Below are positions 15,307 to 23,385 of a stretch of DNA of 23,430 bases, piece after piece. The position numbers and the translations under genes were made by a program. Numbering within the stretch: the first letter of the stretch is position 1; each line of letters opens with the position of its first letter. Below the pieces are notes generated by a model, which did no database searches, was not told the DNA's origin, and saw only the letters and a program-made list of their open reading frames with translations. This DNA is from Candidatus Zixiibacteriota bacterium. GTDB taxonomy: Bacteria > Zixibacteria > MSB-5A5 > GN15 > PGXB01. The stretch spans positions 2,155,892-2,179,321 of the forward strand of contig LS998015.1 in NCBI GenBank assembly GCA_900498245.1, written 5' to 3'.

Positions 15307-15849
15307 CTATTTACCGGCCGTCTTTCCGGCCTTGCGATGTATGATCTCTTCCGCGTACTTCACGCCTTTTCCCTTGAACGGTTCCGGTGGGCGAAGCGAC
15401 CGTATTTTCGATGCCACCATCCCGACCAGCTGCTTGTCCATTCCCGATATATATATCTTACCTTCTTTCGGTTCGACCCGAATATTCACTCCGTCCGGCG
15501 GGCGCATTACGATGGGATGCGAATACCCCAGACTCAGAACCAGCAGTTTCCCGTTCAACTCTGCCCGATATCCGACCCCGACTATTTCCAGCACCCGCTC
15601 ATACCCTACGGTCACTCCTTTGACCATATTCTGAATCAGGGCTCGGGTTAATCCATGCAGGGAACGATGATAACCGACATTCGACGGCCTCGAAACCAGT
15701 ATTTCGCCCTCCTCCATCTTTACCGCCATGTCCTTATGAAAATTAAGGGCCAGCGATCCCTTGGGCCCGGTTATCTTTATCTGCGAACCGGTCAGATCCA
15801 CTTTCACCCCGGAGGGAATTTTGACCGGAAGTCTTCCTATTTTTGACAT
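15307..15849 (-). CDS. rplF: 50S ribosomal protein L6
   Basis: A large-subunit protein near the factor-binding centre. It has 180 residues with the two repeated L6 domains. The first domain starts MSKIGRLPVKIPSGVKVDLT; the second has the hallmark EIVGVGYRAELNGKLLVLSL, SHPIVMRPPDGV and the C-terminal IRSLRPPEPFKGKGVKYAEE with IHRKAGKT. The start is ATG 15849, 15 bases after rpsH. Confidence 0.98.
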   Translation of the reverse strand: MSKIGRLPVKIPSGVKVDLTGSQIKITGPKGSLALNFHKDMAVKMEEGEILVSRPSNVGYHRSLHGLTRALIQNMVKGVTVGYERVLEIVGVGYRAELNGKLLVLSLGYSHPIVMRPPDGVNIRVEPKEGKIYISGMDKQLVGMVASKIRSLRPPEPFKGKGVKYAEEIIHRKAGKTAGK

Positions 15850-15864
15850 AACATCTTTCTCCGC

Positions 15865-16266
15865 TTACCAGACAGTGCAGATAGCCTCGCCGCCGAGACC
15901 CTTTTTAAAAGCGTCCGCATTTGTCATTACCCCTTGCGAGGTGGATAAAATGAATATCCCGACCTGATGCGTCCCATATTTTTTCAATGCGTCCAGCCCG
16001 TAATACTTCCTCAGGCCCGGACGGGAAATGCGCTGAAGACCCTTGATGATCGGCGTATCTTCCCGGCTGTACTTTAGATACAGGCGCAGGATGCCCTGAC
16101 GGTTGTCCGGCAGTTCCACCATATCCTTCAGAAATTTTTCCTGAATCAATACCTTGGCAATTTCACGTTTCAGATTCGATGCAGGAACATCCACCGCTCT
16201 TCTCTTGGCTTTGGCGCCGTTCCTGATTCGTGTCAGCATATCCGCAATCGGGTCGGTCATCGACAT
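15865..16266 (-). CDS. rpsH: 30S ribosomal protein S8
   Basis: Binds the central domain of 16S rRNA, and in E. coli represses spc-operon translation. It has 133 residues. It begins MSMTDPIADMLTRIRNGAKA; GILRLYLKYSREDTPIIKGL and RISRPGLRKYYG follow; it ends TSQGVMTNADAFKKGLGGEA and ICTVW. The start is ATG 16266, with AGGAG seven bases upstream, rather than the ATG two codons later. Confidence 0.98.
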   Translation of the reverse strand: MSMTDPIADMLTRIRNGAKAKRRAVDVPASNLKREIAKVLIQEKFLKDMVELPDNRQGILRLYLKYSREDTPIIKGLQRISRPGLRKYYGLDALKKYGTHQVGIFILSTSQGVMTNADAFKKGLGGEAICTVW

Positions 16267-16290
16267 ATTTTTCTCCTGTAAATCAATACC

Positions 16291-16476
16291 CTACCAACTG
16301 GCCTTTACCACGCCGGGTATTTCACCCGCCAGCGCCAGTTGTCTGAAACAGATACGGCACAAGCCGAATCGTCTCATGTACGCACGCGGCCGCCCGCACC
16401 GGAGACACCGGGTATAGCGGCGAACCTTGAACTTGGGCGCCCGTTTCTGTTTTTCTATCAGACACTTCTTTGCCAC
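16291..16476 (-). CDS. rpsN: 30S ribosomal protein S14, zinc (type Z) form
   Basis: A head protein of the 30S subunit. The short 61-residue form keeps a zinc ribbon: C24 and C27 (CLRC), C40 and C43 (CRIC). It begins [20 protein letters not shown] and ends [11 protein letters not shown]. The start is GTG 16476, giving the family N-terminus exactly, with AGGAG five bases upstream that overlaps the rplE stop codon. It lies between rplE and rpsH as in the standard spc order. Confidence 0.97.
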   Translation of the reverse strand: MAKKCLIEKQKRAPKFKVRRYTRCLRCGRPRAYMRRFGLCRICFRQLALAGEIPGVVKASW

Positions 16477-16481
16477 GATTT

Positions 16482-16486
16482 CTCCT
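16482..16486 (-). promoter_or_regulatory. Shine-Dalgarno for the GTG start of rpsN
   Basis: AGGAG on the minus strand, five bases before the GTG at 16476; its first bases are the last two of the rplE TAG stop. It suggests coupled translation. Confidence 0.7.
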
Positions 16487-17024
16487 ATTTGCTAAACGGC
16501 ATTCCCAGTTCCGTCAGCAATTGACGGCATTCCTCGTCCGTCCTGGCGGTTGTTGTTATCGAAATGGTCATACCGCGTATCTTATCAATTTTATCATACT
16601 CGATTTCCGGGAAAATAATCTGTTCTTTTACCCCCAGATTGAAATTCCCGCGGCCGTCGAATGACTTCGGCGATATTCCCCGGAAATCGCGAATGCGGGG
16701 GATCGCCACATTGGCCAGCCGATCCAGAAATTCATACATCTTGGCCCGCCGCAATGTCACCTGCACGCCGATTTTCACGCCTTTCCGCAATTTGAAATTC
16801 GAAATCGATTTCTTGGCCTGTGTCAGAATCGGCTTCTGGCCCGTAATTTTCGAGAGATCCTCCGATGCCGCATCCAGGGCCTTGGCATTGGCCAGGGCCT
16901 CCCCGACCCCGATATTGATCGTTATTTTTGTCAGGCGCGGCACCTGCATCACCGACGAATATTTATTCGCCTTCATTAATCGGGGAATCACTTCCTTCTG
17001 GTAATAATCATGTAATCTTGCCAT
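16485..17024 (-). CDS. rplE: 50S ribosomal protein L5
   Basis: A 5S rRNA-binding protein that contacts P-site tRNA and S13. It has 179 residues. Blocks seen: [68 protein letters not shown]-like [20 protein letters not shown], and [20 protein letters not shown]. The start is ATG 17024, 12 bases after rplX. Confidence 0.98.
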   Translation of the reverse strand: MARLHDYYQKEVIPRLMKANKYSSVMQVPRLTKITINIGVGEALANAKALDAASEDLSKITGQKPILTQAKKSISNFKLRKGVKIGVQVTLRRAKMYEFLDRLANVAIPRIRDFRGISPKSFDGRGNFNLGVKEQIIFPEIEYDKIDKIRGMTISITTTARTDEECRQLLTELGMPFSK

Positions 17025-17036
17025 TAGTACATCCCC

Positions 17037-17372
17037 TTAAATCGACTCGCCGCACTTGCGGCACAAACGAATTTTCGACTTCTTCCCGCCCGCGTCTTCG
17101 ATAATCTTATAACTTATCTTGGTCGGTCCGGAGCAGGTCTTGCAGTACAGGGCCACTTTTGACCGATGGATAGGAGCTTCCTTCTTGACTATCCCCCCCT
17201 TGGGGTTGGTTTGAGTCGGCCGCGAATGCCGCGATATTAAGTTGATCCCTTCGACAATCAGACGATTCTTGGCCGGAAAGACATGCAGGACCCGGCCCGT
17301 CTTCGGCTTGTCCGCACTGCCCCGATCTTTGCCTCTTCTGATGACTACTGTATCGCCTTTTTTAATATTCAT
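17037..17372 (-). CDS. rplX: 50S ribosomal protein L24 with zinc ribbon and a small insertion
   Basis: An assembly initiator located beside the exit tunnel. It has 111 residues. The KOW motif begins KKGDTVVIRRGKDRG but is interrupted by five residues (SADKP, 19-23) before KTGRVLHVFP; most L24 proteins run straight from Gly to Lys-Thr-Gly. The middle has INLISRHSRPTQTNPKGGIV. The C-terminus is a zinc ribbon, with C77, C80, C104 and C107, found in many but not all bacterial L24. The start is ATG 17372, 11 bases after rplN. Confidence 0.97.
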   Translation of the reverse strand: MNIKKGDTVVIRRGKDRGSADKPKTGRVLHVFPAKNRLIVEGINLISRHSRPTQTNPKGGIVKKEAPIHRSKVALYCKTCSGPTKISYKIIEDAGGKKSKIRLCRKCGESI

Positions 17373-17383
17373 CCGAAATACCT

Positions 17384-17752
17384 CTACAACACCTCGGGAG
17401 CCAGAGAAATGATCTTCATGAACTGCTTCTCCCGCAACTCCCGCGCCACGGGCCCGAAAATACGCGTCCCGCGAGGTTCCTTCTGTTCATTTATTATGAC
17501 GGCGGCATTATCGGAAAAACGAATAATGGAACCGTCGCGTCTTCTCGTCTCGGCTTTGGTGCGCACCACCACGGCCTTGCATTTTTCCGACTTCTTCACT
17601 GTCCCGCCGGGGATGGCGTCCTTTACGGTCACGACAATAATATCGCCCAGTCGGGCGTAGCGCCTTTTCGATCCGCCCAAAATGCGGAAGCACATCACGC
17701 TGCGGGCACCGGAATTGTCGGCCACATTCAAATTGGTATATTCCTGTATCAT
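17384..17752 (-). CDS. rplN: 50S ribosomal protein L14
   Basis: An intersubunit-face protein that binds RsfS, the silencing factor, in other bacteria. It has 122 residues. It begins [80 protein letters not shown] and [16 protein letters not shown] follow, all complete. The start is ATG 17752, with GGGAG upstream. The 34-base gap after rpsQ holds no clear promoter. Confidence 0.98.
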   Translation of the reverse strand: MIQEYTNLNVADNSGARSVMCFRILGGSKRRYARLGDIIVVTVKDAIPGGTVKKSEKCKAVVVRTKAETRRRDGSIIRFSDNAAVIINEQKEPRGTRIFGPVARELREKQFMKIISLAPEVL

Positions 17753-17786
17753 CTTACTTTCTCCCGATTCTTCGTGCGGTCGCGCG

Positions 17787-18041
17787 CTACTTCGCCTTCT
17801 CTATGACTTCCACCAGACGCCAGCGCTTCAGCGCCGAAAGCGGCCTGGTTTCCATAATTTTTACCAGATCGCCCACATGGGCTTCGTTCTTCTCGTCATG
17901 GGCGTAAAACTTGGAAAAGGTCTTGACAATCCGATTGTAAAGAGGATGCTTCATCGTCCGCTCCGTCTTCACAATCACCGTCTTTTCCATCTTGTCCGAT
18001 ATTACCCGGCCGAACCGGATTTTGCGCATACTCCTGTTCAT
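17787..18041 (-). CDS. rpsQ: 30S ribosomal protein S17
   Basis: An OB-fold 16S-binding protein. It has 84 residues. [20 protein letters not shown], then [40 protein letters not shown] and [17 protein letters not shown] cover the family. The start is ambiguous: ATG 18041 (MNRSM) or ATG 18029. The second has AGGAG only one base upstream, too close, so the first is preferred, with GGGTAG upstream. Confidence 0.96.
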   Translation of the reverse strand: MNRSMRKIRFGRVISDKMEKTVIVKTERTMKHPLYNRIVKTFSKFYAHDEKNEAHVGDLVKIMETRPLSALKRWRLVEVIEKAK

Positions 18042-18055
18042 TTTCTACCCATTTC

Positions 18056-18331
18056 CTATTCAGATTTCTCGGCCGGCCCCGATGAGCTCTTTGCCTTGGC
18101 CTGGTCCAGAATTGAGACCGGTGCCTCTACTATTTTTCTAATATTTAATTTGTCTTCCGACAGCAACGTCTCGATCCGGGCGATGTCGCGGCGAAGCGTC
18201 CGCAATTTGAGGGGATTGTCCAGTTCCTTCATCGTCTTCCGCATGTTGAGATTGAACAACTCCTCCAGCATTTCCCGCCGCTTCTGCTCCAATTCATCCC
18301 GGGTCATATCTCTTAACGCCACCATTTTCAT
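18056..18331 (-). CDS. rpmC: 50S ribosomal protein L29 with C-terminal extension
   Basis: A two-helix protein at the exit tunnel, part of the docking area for SRP and trigger factor. It has 91 residues where about 65 is usual. The core (about 1-62) has [20 protein letters not shown], then [20 protein letters not shown] and [11 protein letters not shown]. After it come about 29 extra residues ending in a Ser/Ala/Lys/Glu-rich tail ([10 protein letters not shown]). The start is ATG 18331, two bases after the rplP stop, with GAGG ten bases upstream inside rplP. Confidence 0.95.
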   Translation of the reverse strand: MKMVALRDMTRDELEQKRREMLEELFNLNMRKTMKELDNPLKLRTLRRDIARIETLLSEDKLNIRKIVEAPVSILDQAKAKSSSGPAEKSE

Positions 18332-18333
18332 AA

Positions 18334-18756
18334 TTATGCCACCTCGGTATCTTTGCGGGTGATGAACTTGGTCCGTATCGGCAACTTATCCCCGGCCAGA
18401 CGAAGCGCTTCTTTCGCCATCTTCTCCTCCACCCCTTCTATCTCAAAAAGAATCCTCCCCGGCTTGACCACCGCCACCCAGAATTCCGGGGCGCCTTTAC
18501 CCTTGCCCATTCTCGTTTCAGCCGGCTTCTTGGTCACCGGTTTGTCCGGGAAAATCCGGATCCATACTTTTCCGCCTCTCTTTATGTAGCGGGTCAACGC
18601 AATACGAGCAGCTTCAATCTGACGATCCGTAATCCAGGCCGGTTCCATCGCTCTCAGGCCGAATTCGCCGAAAGAAATGGCGCTTCCCCGAAAAGCCTTC
18701 CCCGTCATGCGGCCGCGCTGCTGTTTGCGAAATTTCGTTTTGCTCGGCATTAACAT
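18334..18756 (-). CDS. rplP: 50S ribosomal protein L16
   Basis: Helps position A-site tRNA and is needed for late subunit assembly. It has 140 residues. It begins [20 protein letters not shown] and keeps [60 protein letters not shown] and [20 protein letters not shown]. The start is ATG 18756, seven bases after GGAGA; the N-terminus aligns with E. coli L16 from this residue rather than from the Met two codons later. Confidence 0.98.
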   Translation of the reverse strand: MLMPSKTKFRKQQRGRMTGKAFRGSAISFGEFGLRAMEPAWITDRQIEAARIALTRYIKRGGKVWIRIFPDKPVTKKPAETRMGKGKGAPEFWVAVVKPGRILFEIEGVEEKMAKEALRLAGDKLPIRTKFITRKDTEVA

Positions 18757-18785
18757 ATATTTATCTCCGGATTAATCCCCAAAAT

Positions 18786-19763
18786 TCAACCTTTATTATC
18801 CGGCTCTTTCGGAGCCCCGGTACCGCCTGAACCCGCCGGCGGCTGCGGACGTCCCGCCCCGCCATGCTGCTCTCTCGGCCGGTTTCCCCTATCCCCTTGT
18901 TGCGGCCGGCGGTCCTGTCTGTCGCCTCCACCGCGGCGCCCATCCTGATAGCCGCCGCCAACTCCGGATATTGCTGACCCTTCACCGCCTCGATCGGGAC
19001 GGCGGACTCTTCCGCGCGGACGTCTCTTGCCGCCGCGACGATCATCACCGCGGGGACGTTCCCGACGACGATCCATATCCAGTTCCGGACGCTCCTGCAA
19101 TGATTTGTCAAGCTCTTCCTTGACCAGCATTTCGCCGGCGCCCATCACCATACCCCGGCAGATCCAGACCTTGACACCGATACATCCATAGGTCGTATGG
19201 GCCGTCGATGTCGCATAATCGATATCCGCCCGAAGAGTATGAAGCGGGACTCGGCCTTCCATATATTTTTCCGTCCGCGCAATTTCGGCTCCGGCCAAAC
19301 GTCCGCCGCAGACGATCTTTACGCCTTCGGCGCCCATCTTCATAGTGGCCCCGATGGCTTTTTTCATGGCCCGGCGATAGGAGACACGCCCTTCCAGCTG
19401 ATGCGCAATGGAATCGGACACCAACTGAGCCGACAACTCCGGCTTCTTCACTTCAATAATATTAAGCGAAATATCCTTCTTCGTCAGCATCTGCAGTTCT
19501 TCCCGCAGTTTATCTACTTCGGCCCCTTTGCGGCCGATTACGATACCGGGGCGCGACGTATGAATATCCACCGTTACTTTCTTAGGTGCCCGCAGAATCT
19601 CCACCTTGGCCAATCCGGCGTTCTCCAACCTGGCGTTGATATATTTCTTAATCATCATATCTTCATGAATCAGGGTGGCAAAGTTCCGGTCAGCGAACCA
19701 CTTGCTGTTCCAGGATTTTATCACGCCTAAGCGGAAACCGATTGGATGTGTCTTTTGTCCCAA
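18786..19763 (-). CDS. rpsC: 30S ribosomal protein S3 with long Arg/Gly-rich tail
   Basis: A protein of the mRNA entry site with helicase-related function. It has 325 residues, against about 210-235 normally. The N-terminal and KH domains are normal: [60 protein letters not shown] and [20 protein letters not shown] with KVWICRG. From about residue 225 a tail of about 100 residues follows, made of Arg, Gly, Asp, Pro and Gln ([31 protein letters not shown]), low in hydrophobics and probably disordered. The start is TTG 19763 with AAGGAG six bases upstream. The tail stays in the S3 frame to its stop, which lies 30 bases before rplP. Confidence 0.97.
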   Translation of the reverse strand: MGQKTHPIGFRLGVIKSWNSKWFADRNFATLIHEDMMIKKYINARLENAGLAKVEILRAPKKVTVDIHTSRPGIVIGRKGAEVDKLREELQMLTKKDISLNIIEVKKPELSAQLVSDSIAHQLEGRVSYRRAMKKAIGATMKMGAEGVKIVCGGRLAGAEIARTEKYMEGRVPLHTLRADIDYATSTAHTTYGCIGVKVWICRGMVMGAGEMLVKEELDKSLQERPELDMDRRRERPRGDDRRGGKRRPRGRVRRPDRGGEGSAISGVGGGYQDGRRGGGDRQDRRPQQGDRGNRPREQHGGAGRPQPPAGSGGTGAPKEPDNKG

Positions 19764-19769
19764 GACTGT

Positions 19770-19775
19770 CTCCTT
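19770..19775 (-). promoter_or_regulatory. Strong Shine-Dalgarno for the TTG start of rpsC
   Basis: AAGGAG on the minus strand, six bases before the TTG at 19763. The protein N-terminus MGQKTHP is the family's, so the TTG start is secure. Confidence 0.8.
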
Positions 19776-19784
19776 AATTTACCC

Positions 19785-20306
19785 TTATTCTTTTTTATCT
19801 TCCGAATCCGCCTCTGTCTCTTCGGCGGTCTCGATCGTCTCTTTTTCGCTCTTACTCGAAACGACCTTCTCCTTCGCTTCTTTCTTTTCCGATGCGCCCT
19901 TGGCCTCATCCGCGGTCTTCTCGGCTTTGCCTTTCCTGCCGCGCGGCTTTTCCGCCTCGGCCTCGCCCTGCACTTCAACCGTCACATGACAATATCTCTT
20001 CCGCACCCGGAACACCCGGCCCATCGATTGAAAACGGGCCCGCTTCCCGGTCGGGGCGCTATCGACATATATTTTCGAAATCATCAAATCCTCGGCTTTC
20101 AGCTTGGCCGTCCCGACGCCGGCGATAGCATTGGCCGCCGCCGCTTTTACTGTCTTGGCCAGTTGATGAGCCGCCGATTTGGGAGTATAATTCAAAATGT
20201 TCAGCGCATCCTGGACCGGACGTCCCTTTACCAGATCAATCACCCGGCGCATTTTTCTCGGGGACATTTTCAAATACCTGACCCGCGCTCGTGCCTGCGT
20301 TAACAT
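19785..20306 (-). CDS. rplV: 50S ribosomal protein L22 with charged tail
   Basis: Lines the exit tunnel and its surface. It has 173 residues, against about 110-120 normally. The core is complete: RARVRYLKMSPRKMRRVIDL, GRPVQDALNILNYTPKSAAH, AAANAIAGVGTAKLKAEDLM and the tunnel hairpin region SAPTGKRARFQSMGRVFRVR. Residues 114-173 are a low-complexity Lys/Glu/Ala tail that turns strongly acidic at the end (ETEADSEDKKE). The start is ATG 20306. It lies 10 bases after rpsS; rpsC begins 21 bases beyond its stop. Confidence 0.97.
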   Translation of the reverse strand: MLTQARARVRYLKMSPRKMRRVIDLVKGRPVQDALNILNYTPKSAAHQLAKTVKAAAANAIAGVGTAKLKAEDLMISKIYVDSAPTGKRARFQSMGRVFRVRKRYCHVTVEVQGEAEAEKPRGRKGKAEKTADEAKGASEKKEAKEKVVSSKSEKETIETAEETEADSEDKKE

Positions 20307-20316
20307 GATTATCTCC

Positions 20317-20610
20317 CTATCCTTCTTTCACCGAGGTGCTGCGTTCCGCCAGTTTGCCGCCGTGCCCGCGAAATGTCCGGGTCGGCGCGAATTCACCCAG
20401 TTTATGACCGACCATATTCTCCGTCACATAAATCGGGATGAATTTGTTCCCGTTATGCACCGCCAGGGTATGCCCGACAAAATCGGGAGAAATGGTGGTG
20501 CGACGAGCCCAGGTTTTGATGACCCTTTTCTCGCCGGTCTCATTCAGCGCCAGAAGCTTATTCAAAAGCTTCTCGTCAATATATGGACCTTTTTTCAATG
20601 ACCGTGCCAT
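20317..20610 (-). CDS. rpsS: 30S ribosomal protein S19
   Basis: A head protein that forms a complex with S13. It has 97 residues. It begins [20 protein letters not shown], then [20 protein letters not shown] and [40 protein letters not shown], all as in the family. The start is ATG 20610, 14 bases after rplB. Confidence 0.98.
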   Translation of the reverse strand: MARSLKKGPYIDEKLLNKLLALNETGEKRVIKTWARRTTISPDFVGHTLAVHNGNKFIPIYVTENMVGHKLGEFAPTRTFRGHGGKLAERSTSVKEG

Positions 20611-20624
20611 TCATTCCTCCGCAA

Positions 20625-21455
20625 TTACTTCTTCTTCCCGCGTGCTTCAACAATATATTTTCTGGATTTTTTCTTCTTCCGCGTCTTCAGCCCTTTGGCC
20701 TTCTGCCCCCATGGCGAGCAAGGGTGACGCCCCCCTGATGTCTTCCCTTCACCGCCGCCCATCGGATGATCGACCGGGTTCATGGTCACGCCGCGGTTAT
20801 GCGGACGGCGTCCCCGCCAGCGCGAGGCCCCCGCTTTTCCGAGGGAAATATTCTTATGATCCGAGTTGCCGACTTGCCCGATGGTTCCATAGCAATTCTG
20901 CTTGATCAGACGAACTTCGCCCGACGGCATCTTGAGATGGGCAAACTCGCCCTCTTTGGCTACCAACTGCACATAAGTTCCGGCCCCGCGCGCGATTCTA
21001 CCGCCCCGGCCCGGCATCAATTCAACATTGTGCAAAAATGTTCCCAGCGGCGCCATTCCGACCGGCAAAGCGTTGCCGTTTCTAATCTCCGCCTTGTCGC
21101 CGGACATAATATTGTCATTTACTTTCAATCCTTCGGGGGCAAGAATATATCTCTTTTCGCCGTCCACGTAGTGCAATAATGCAATGTAAGACGAACGGTT
21201 GGGATCGTATTCAATCGAGGCCACCCGCGCCGGGATATTATATTTATCCCGTTTGAAATCAATCAGGCGGTAGTATCTTTTATGACCGCCGCCTCTGTGA
21301 CGAGCCGTTACCCGGCCCTTGTTATTGCGGCCGCCGCTCTTGCGAAGGGCCACGAGCAGAGCCTTTTCCGGACGAGTGGAAGTGATTTCCTCGAACGTCG
21401 GAACCGTCCTGAAACGAAGTGACGGCGTCACCGGTTTAAATTTCTTTATTGCCAT
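20625..21455 (-). CDS. rplB: 50S ribosomal protein L2
   Basis: A core protein near the peptidyl transferase centre, needed for subunit association. It has 276 residues. It begins [60 protein letters not shown] and [20 protein letters not shown] follow, with the conserved His of [10 protein letters not shown] present. The basic C-terminus ends [11 protein letters not shown]. The start is ATG 21455, 21 bases after rplW. Confidence 0.98.
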   Translation of the reverse strand: MAIKKFKPVTPSLRFRTVPTFEEITSTRPEKALLVALRKSGGRNNKGRVTARHRGGGHKRYYRLIDFKRDKYNIPARVASIEYDPNRSSYIALLHYVDGEKRYILAPEGLKVNDNIMSGDKAEIRNGNALPVGMAPLGTFLHNVELMPGRGGRIARGAGTYVQLVAKEGEFAHLKMPSGEVRLIKQNCYGTIGQVGNSDHKNISLGKAGASRWRGRRPHNRGVTMNPVDHPMGGGEGKTSGGRHPCSPWGQKAKGLKTRKKKKSRKYIVEARGKKK

Positions 21456-21476
21456 ATTATTCCCTGTCTGCCACCT

Positions 21477-21767
21477 TTATACATTCTCAAAAACGCCGAT
21501 CTGCTGGCCCTTTTTCAATTTGACCACGGCCTTCTTCCACGCCGTCGAACGCCCTTCAAAACGGCCCTGACGCTTCGGCTTGTCCGGAACTATCATAGTT
21601 CTGACCGATTCCACCTTAACCCCGAAAACCTTTTCGACCGCCTTTTTGACGTCCAGTTTGTTGGCTTCCCGGGCCACTTTGAAAACATAAGAATTATTCT
21701 TTTCCTTCAGGACGTTTGATTTCTCCGTCATCAGGTGCAACTGCAATACGCGACGATCATTTTTCAT
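21477..21767 (-). CDS. rplW: 50S ribosomal protein L23
   Basis: The exit-tunnel protein that binds trigger factor, SRP and SecY. It has 96 residues with no tail. It keeps MTEKSNVLKEKNNSYVFKVA, VKKAVEKVFGVKVESVRTMI and a basic loop (KPKRQGRFEGR) before AWKKAVVKLKKGQQIGVFEN. The start is ATG 21767, overlapping the rplD stop (ATGA), so translation is coupled. The Met at residue 13 would remove the first strand. Confidence 0.97.
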   Translation of the reverse strand: MKNDRRVLQLHLMTEKSNVLKEKNNSYVFKVAREANKLDVKKAVEKVFGVKVESVRTMIVPDKPKRQGRFEGRSTAWKKAVVKLKKGQQIGVFENV

Positions 21768-22390
21768 GAGGCAAATACCTCCTGCACTTTATCCAGACCG
21801 GCTTTTGTGAAGACGAGAACATCGGCGTTCATCACATCATAGGCATTGACCAGCGGAGCGCGGGAGTAATTGACCCGCGGCATATTGCGGGACGACATCT
21901 CCAGATGGGGGCTCTGGCCCTCGTGCAATATCAGGCATTTCTTTTCCTCCAACCCGAGTTTGCCGATGACGCCGGCGAGTTTCTTGGTCTTTATCTCGCC
22001 CAATTCAATCTTATCCACAACTACCAGATGCTGTTCCTGGGCCTTGGTTGACAGGGCCGATAACAGAGCCAGTCTTTTCATCCGTTTCGGAAATTTGCTG
22101 TAATAGGAACGCGGCTCAGGGCCAAAAATAATTCCGCCTCCTCGCCAGAGTGGTGAGCGAATCGTCCCTGCCCGGGCCCGACCCGTCCCTTTCTGCCGCC
22201 ACGGTTTGGTTCCGCCGCCCGAAACCTCGGATCGCCCTTTGGCGCTTGATGTCCCCTGCCGCTGATTGGCCAGGTAATTCACGACATATTGATGCAAGAC
22301 ATGGGGATTGGGACGTACTCCAAATATCGCGTCATTGAGACTTACTGTCCCGACTTCCGAACCGTCTTGATTATATAATTTTACTTCCAT
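21764..22390 (-). CDS. rplD: 50S ribosomal protein L4
   Basis: Part of the tunnel constriction, and in E. coli the repressor of the S10 operon. It has 208 residues. It begins MEVKLYNQDGSEVGTVSLND; the tunnel loop region GGGTKPWRQKGTGRARAGTI with RSPLWRGGGIIFGPEPRSY is well kept. The C-terminal domain has VVDKIELGEIKTKKLAGVIG and NVYDVLNADVLVFTK-like NAYDVMNADVLVFTK. The start is ATG 22390, 14 bases after rplC. Confidence 0.97.
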   Translation of the reverse strand: MEVKLYNQDGSEVGTVSLNDAIFGVRPNPHVLHQYVVNYLANQRQGTSSAKGRSEVSGGGTKPWRQKGTGRARAGTIRSPLWRGGGIIFGPEPRSYYSKFPKRMKRLALLSALSTKAQEQHLVVVDKIELGEIKTKKLAGVIGKLGLEEKKCLILHEGQSPHLEMSSRNMPRVNYSRAPLVNAYDVMNADVLVFTKAGLDKVQEVFAS

Positions 22391-22404
22391 CTTAACCTGC
22401 CATC

Positions 22405-23031
22405 CTAACGGGGTCTATTCGATGTTCTAATTTTAAGCAGCGTTCCCTTCTTTCCCGGAATCGCACCCCGAACCAGAAGAAGGTTCTGTTCCCCGATCAC
22501 CTGCGCCACTTCCAGATTCAGAGCCGTCACCCTGTCCTTGCCCATCTTTCCGGCCATTCTTTGTCCGCGAAACACGCGCGACGGATATGATGATGCCCCG
22601 ACCGAACCCGGCGCCCTCTGACGATCGGACTGCCCGTGAGTAATATTTGCCCCGCCGAAATTATGACGGCGCATGACACCCTGAAAACCAAGCCCTTTGG
22701 AAATCCCGGTAATATCGACCTTCTCGCCCTTTTTGAATAAATCCACCTTCAGTTCGTCACCGACTTTGAATTCGCCGTCGGCCTTTAATTCCCGAAGGTA
22801 GCGGCGGACTTCCTGCTGAGCCTTCTTATAATGACCCGCCAGCGGCTTATTGAATAGATTGGCCCGCTTATTGCCGAATCCAACCTGGACCGCCTTATAT
22901 CCTTCCTTCTCCGGTGTTCTGACCGCGACCACTACGCAGGGGCCGGCCTCAATCACCGAAACCGGTATCGCTTCGCCGTCCGAGCCGAATATTCGCGTCA
23001 TTCCCAACTTTATTCCTAATATCTCTTTCAT
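22405..23031 (-). CDS. rplC: 50S ribosomal protein L3
   Basis: An early assembly protein reaching towards the peptidyl transferase centre. It has 208 residues. It begins [20 protein letters not shown] and has [40 protein letters not shown] and [20 protein letters not shown], including the Gln that is methylated in E. coli L3. The start is ATG 23031 with GGTGG seven bases upstream; a GTG directly before it is possible but not needed. It lies 13 bases after rpsJ. Confidence 0.97.
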   Translation of the reverse strand: MKEILGIKLGMTRIFGSDGEAIPVSVIEAGPCVVVAVRTPEKEGYKAVQVGFGNKRANLFNKPLAGHYKKAQQEVRRYLRELKADGEFKVGDELKVDLFKKGEKVDITGISKGLGFQGVMRRHNFGGANITHGQSDRQRAPGSVGASSYPSRVFRGQRMAGKMGKDRVTALNLEVAQVIGEQNLLLVRGAIPGKKGTLLKIRTSNRPR

Positions 23032-23044
23032 CACTGCACCACCG

Positions 23045-23353
23045 TCAGGTCTTTATTTCAACATCAACGCCGGCCGGCAAATCGAGCTTCATCAGAGCAT
23101 CGACCGTCTGCGGTGTCGATTCATATATGTCTATCAATCGTTTATGAATTCTTGTCTCGAATTGCTCGCGCGATTTCTTATCCACGTGCGGCGAACGCAA
23201 AACGGTGTACACGGTTCGTTTCGTCGGAAGAGGAATCGGTCCGGCAATACGGGCACCTGTACGCAATACGGTCCTCGCTATCTCCTTGGTCGATTTATCC
23301 AGAGAATAGTGATCGTACGCTTTCAGCTTAATTCTGATTTTCTGACCTTCCAT
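23045..23353 (-). CDS. rpsJ: 30S ribosomal protein S10
   Basis: A head protein that also acts in antitermination as NusE. It has 102 residues. It begins [20 protein letters not shown], followed by [20 protein letters not shown] and [20 protein letters not shown], then [20 protein letters not shown]. The start is ATG 23353 with AAGG about seven bases upstream. Only 32 bases separate it from the tuf stop, with no room for a full S10 leader, so it is probably transcribed from upstream of tuf. Confidence 0.98.
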   Translation of the reverse strand: MEGQKIRIKLKAYDHYSLDKSTKEIARTVLRTGARIAGPIPLPTKRTVYTVLRSPHVDKKSREQFETRIHKRLIDIYESTPQTVDALMKLDLPAGVDVEIKT

Positions 23354-23385
23354 ATTTGACCTTTTTTTCCTTCTATACCCGTTGC

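Noticed and set aside
18761-19111. Second minus-strand frame over the S3 tail
   Set aside because: Considered as a sign that the S3 tail is a frameshift product. It has no recognisable domain and a poor start, while the S3 frame keeps a consistent Arg/Gly composition to its own stop. The tail is kept, with read-level checking suggested.
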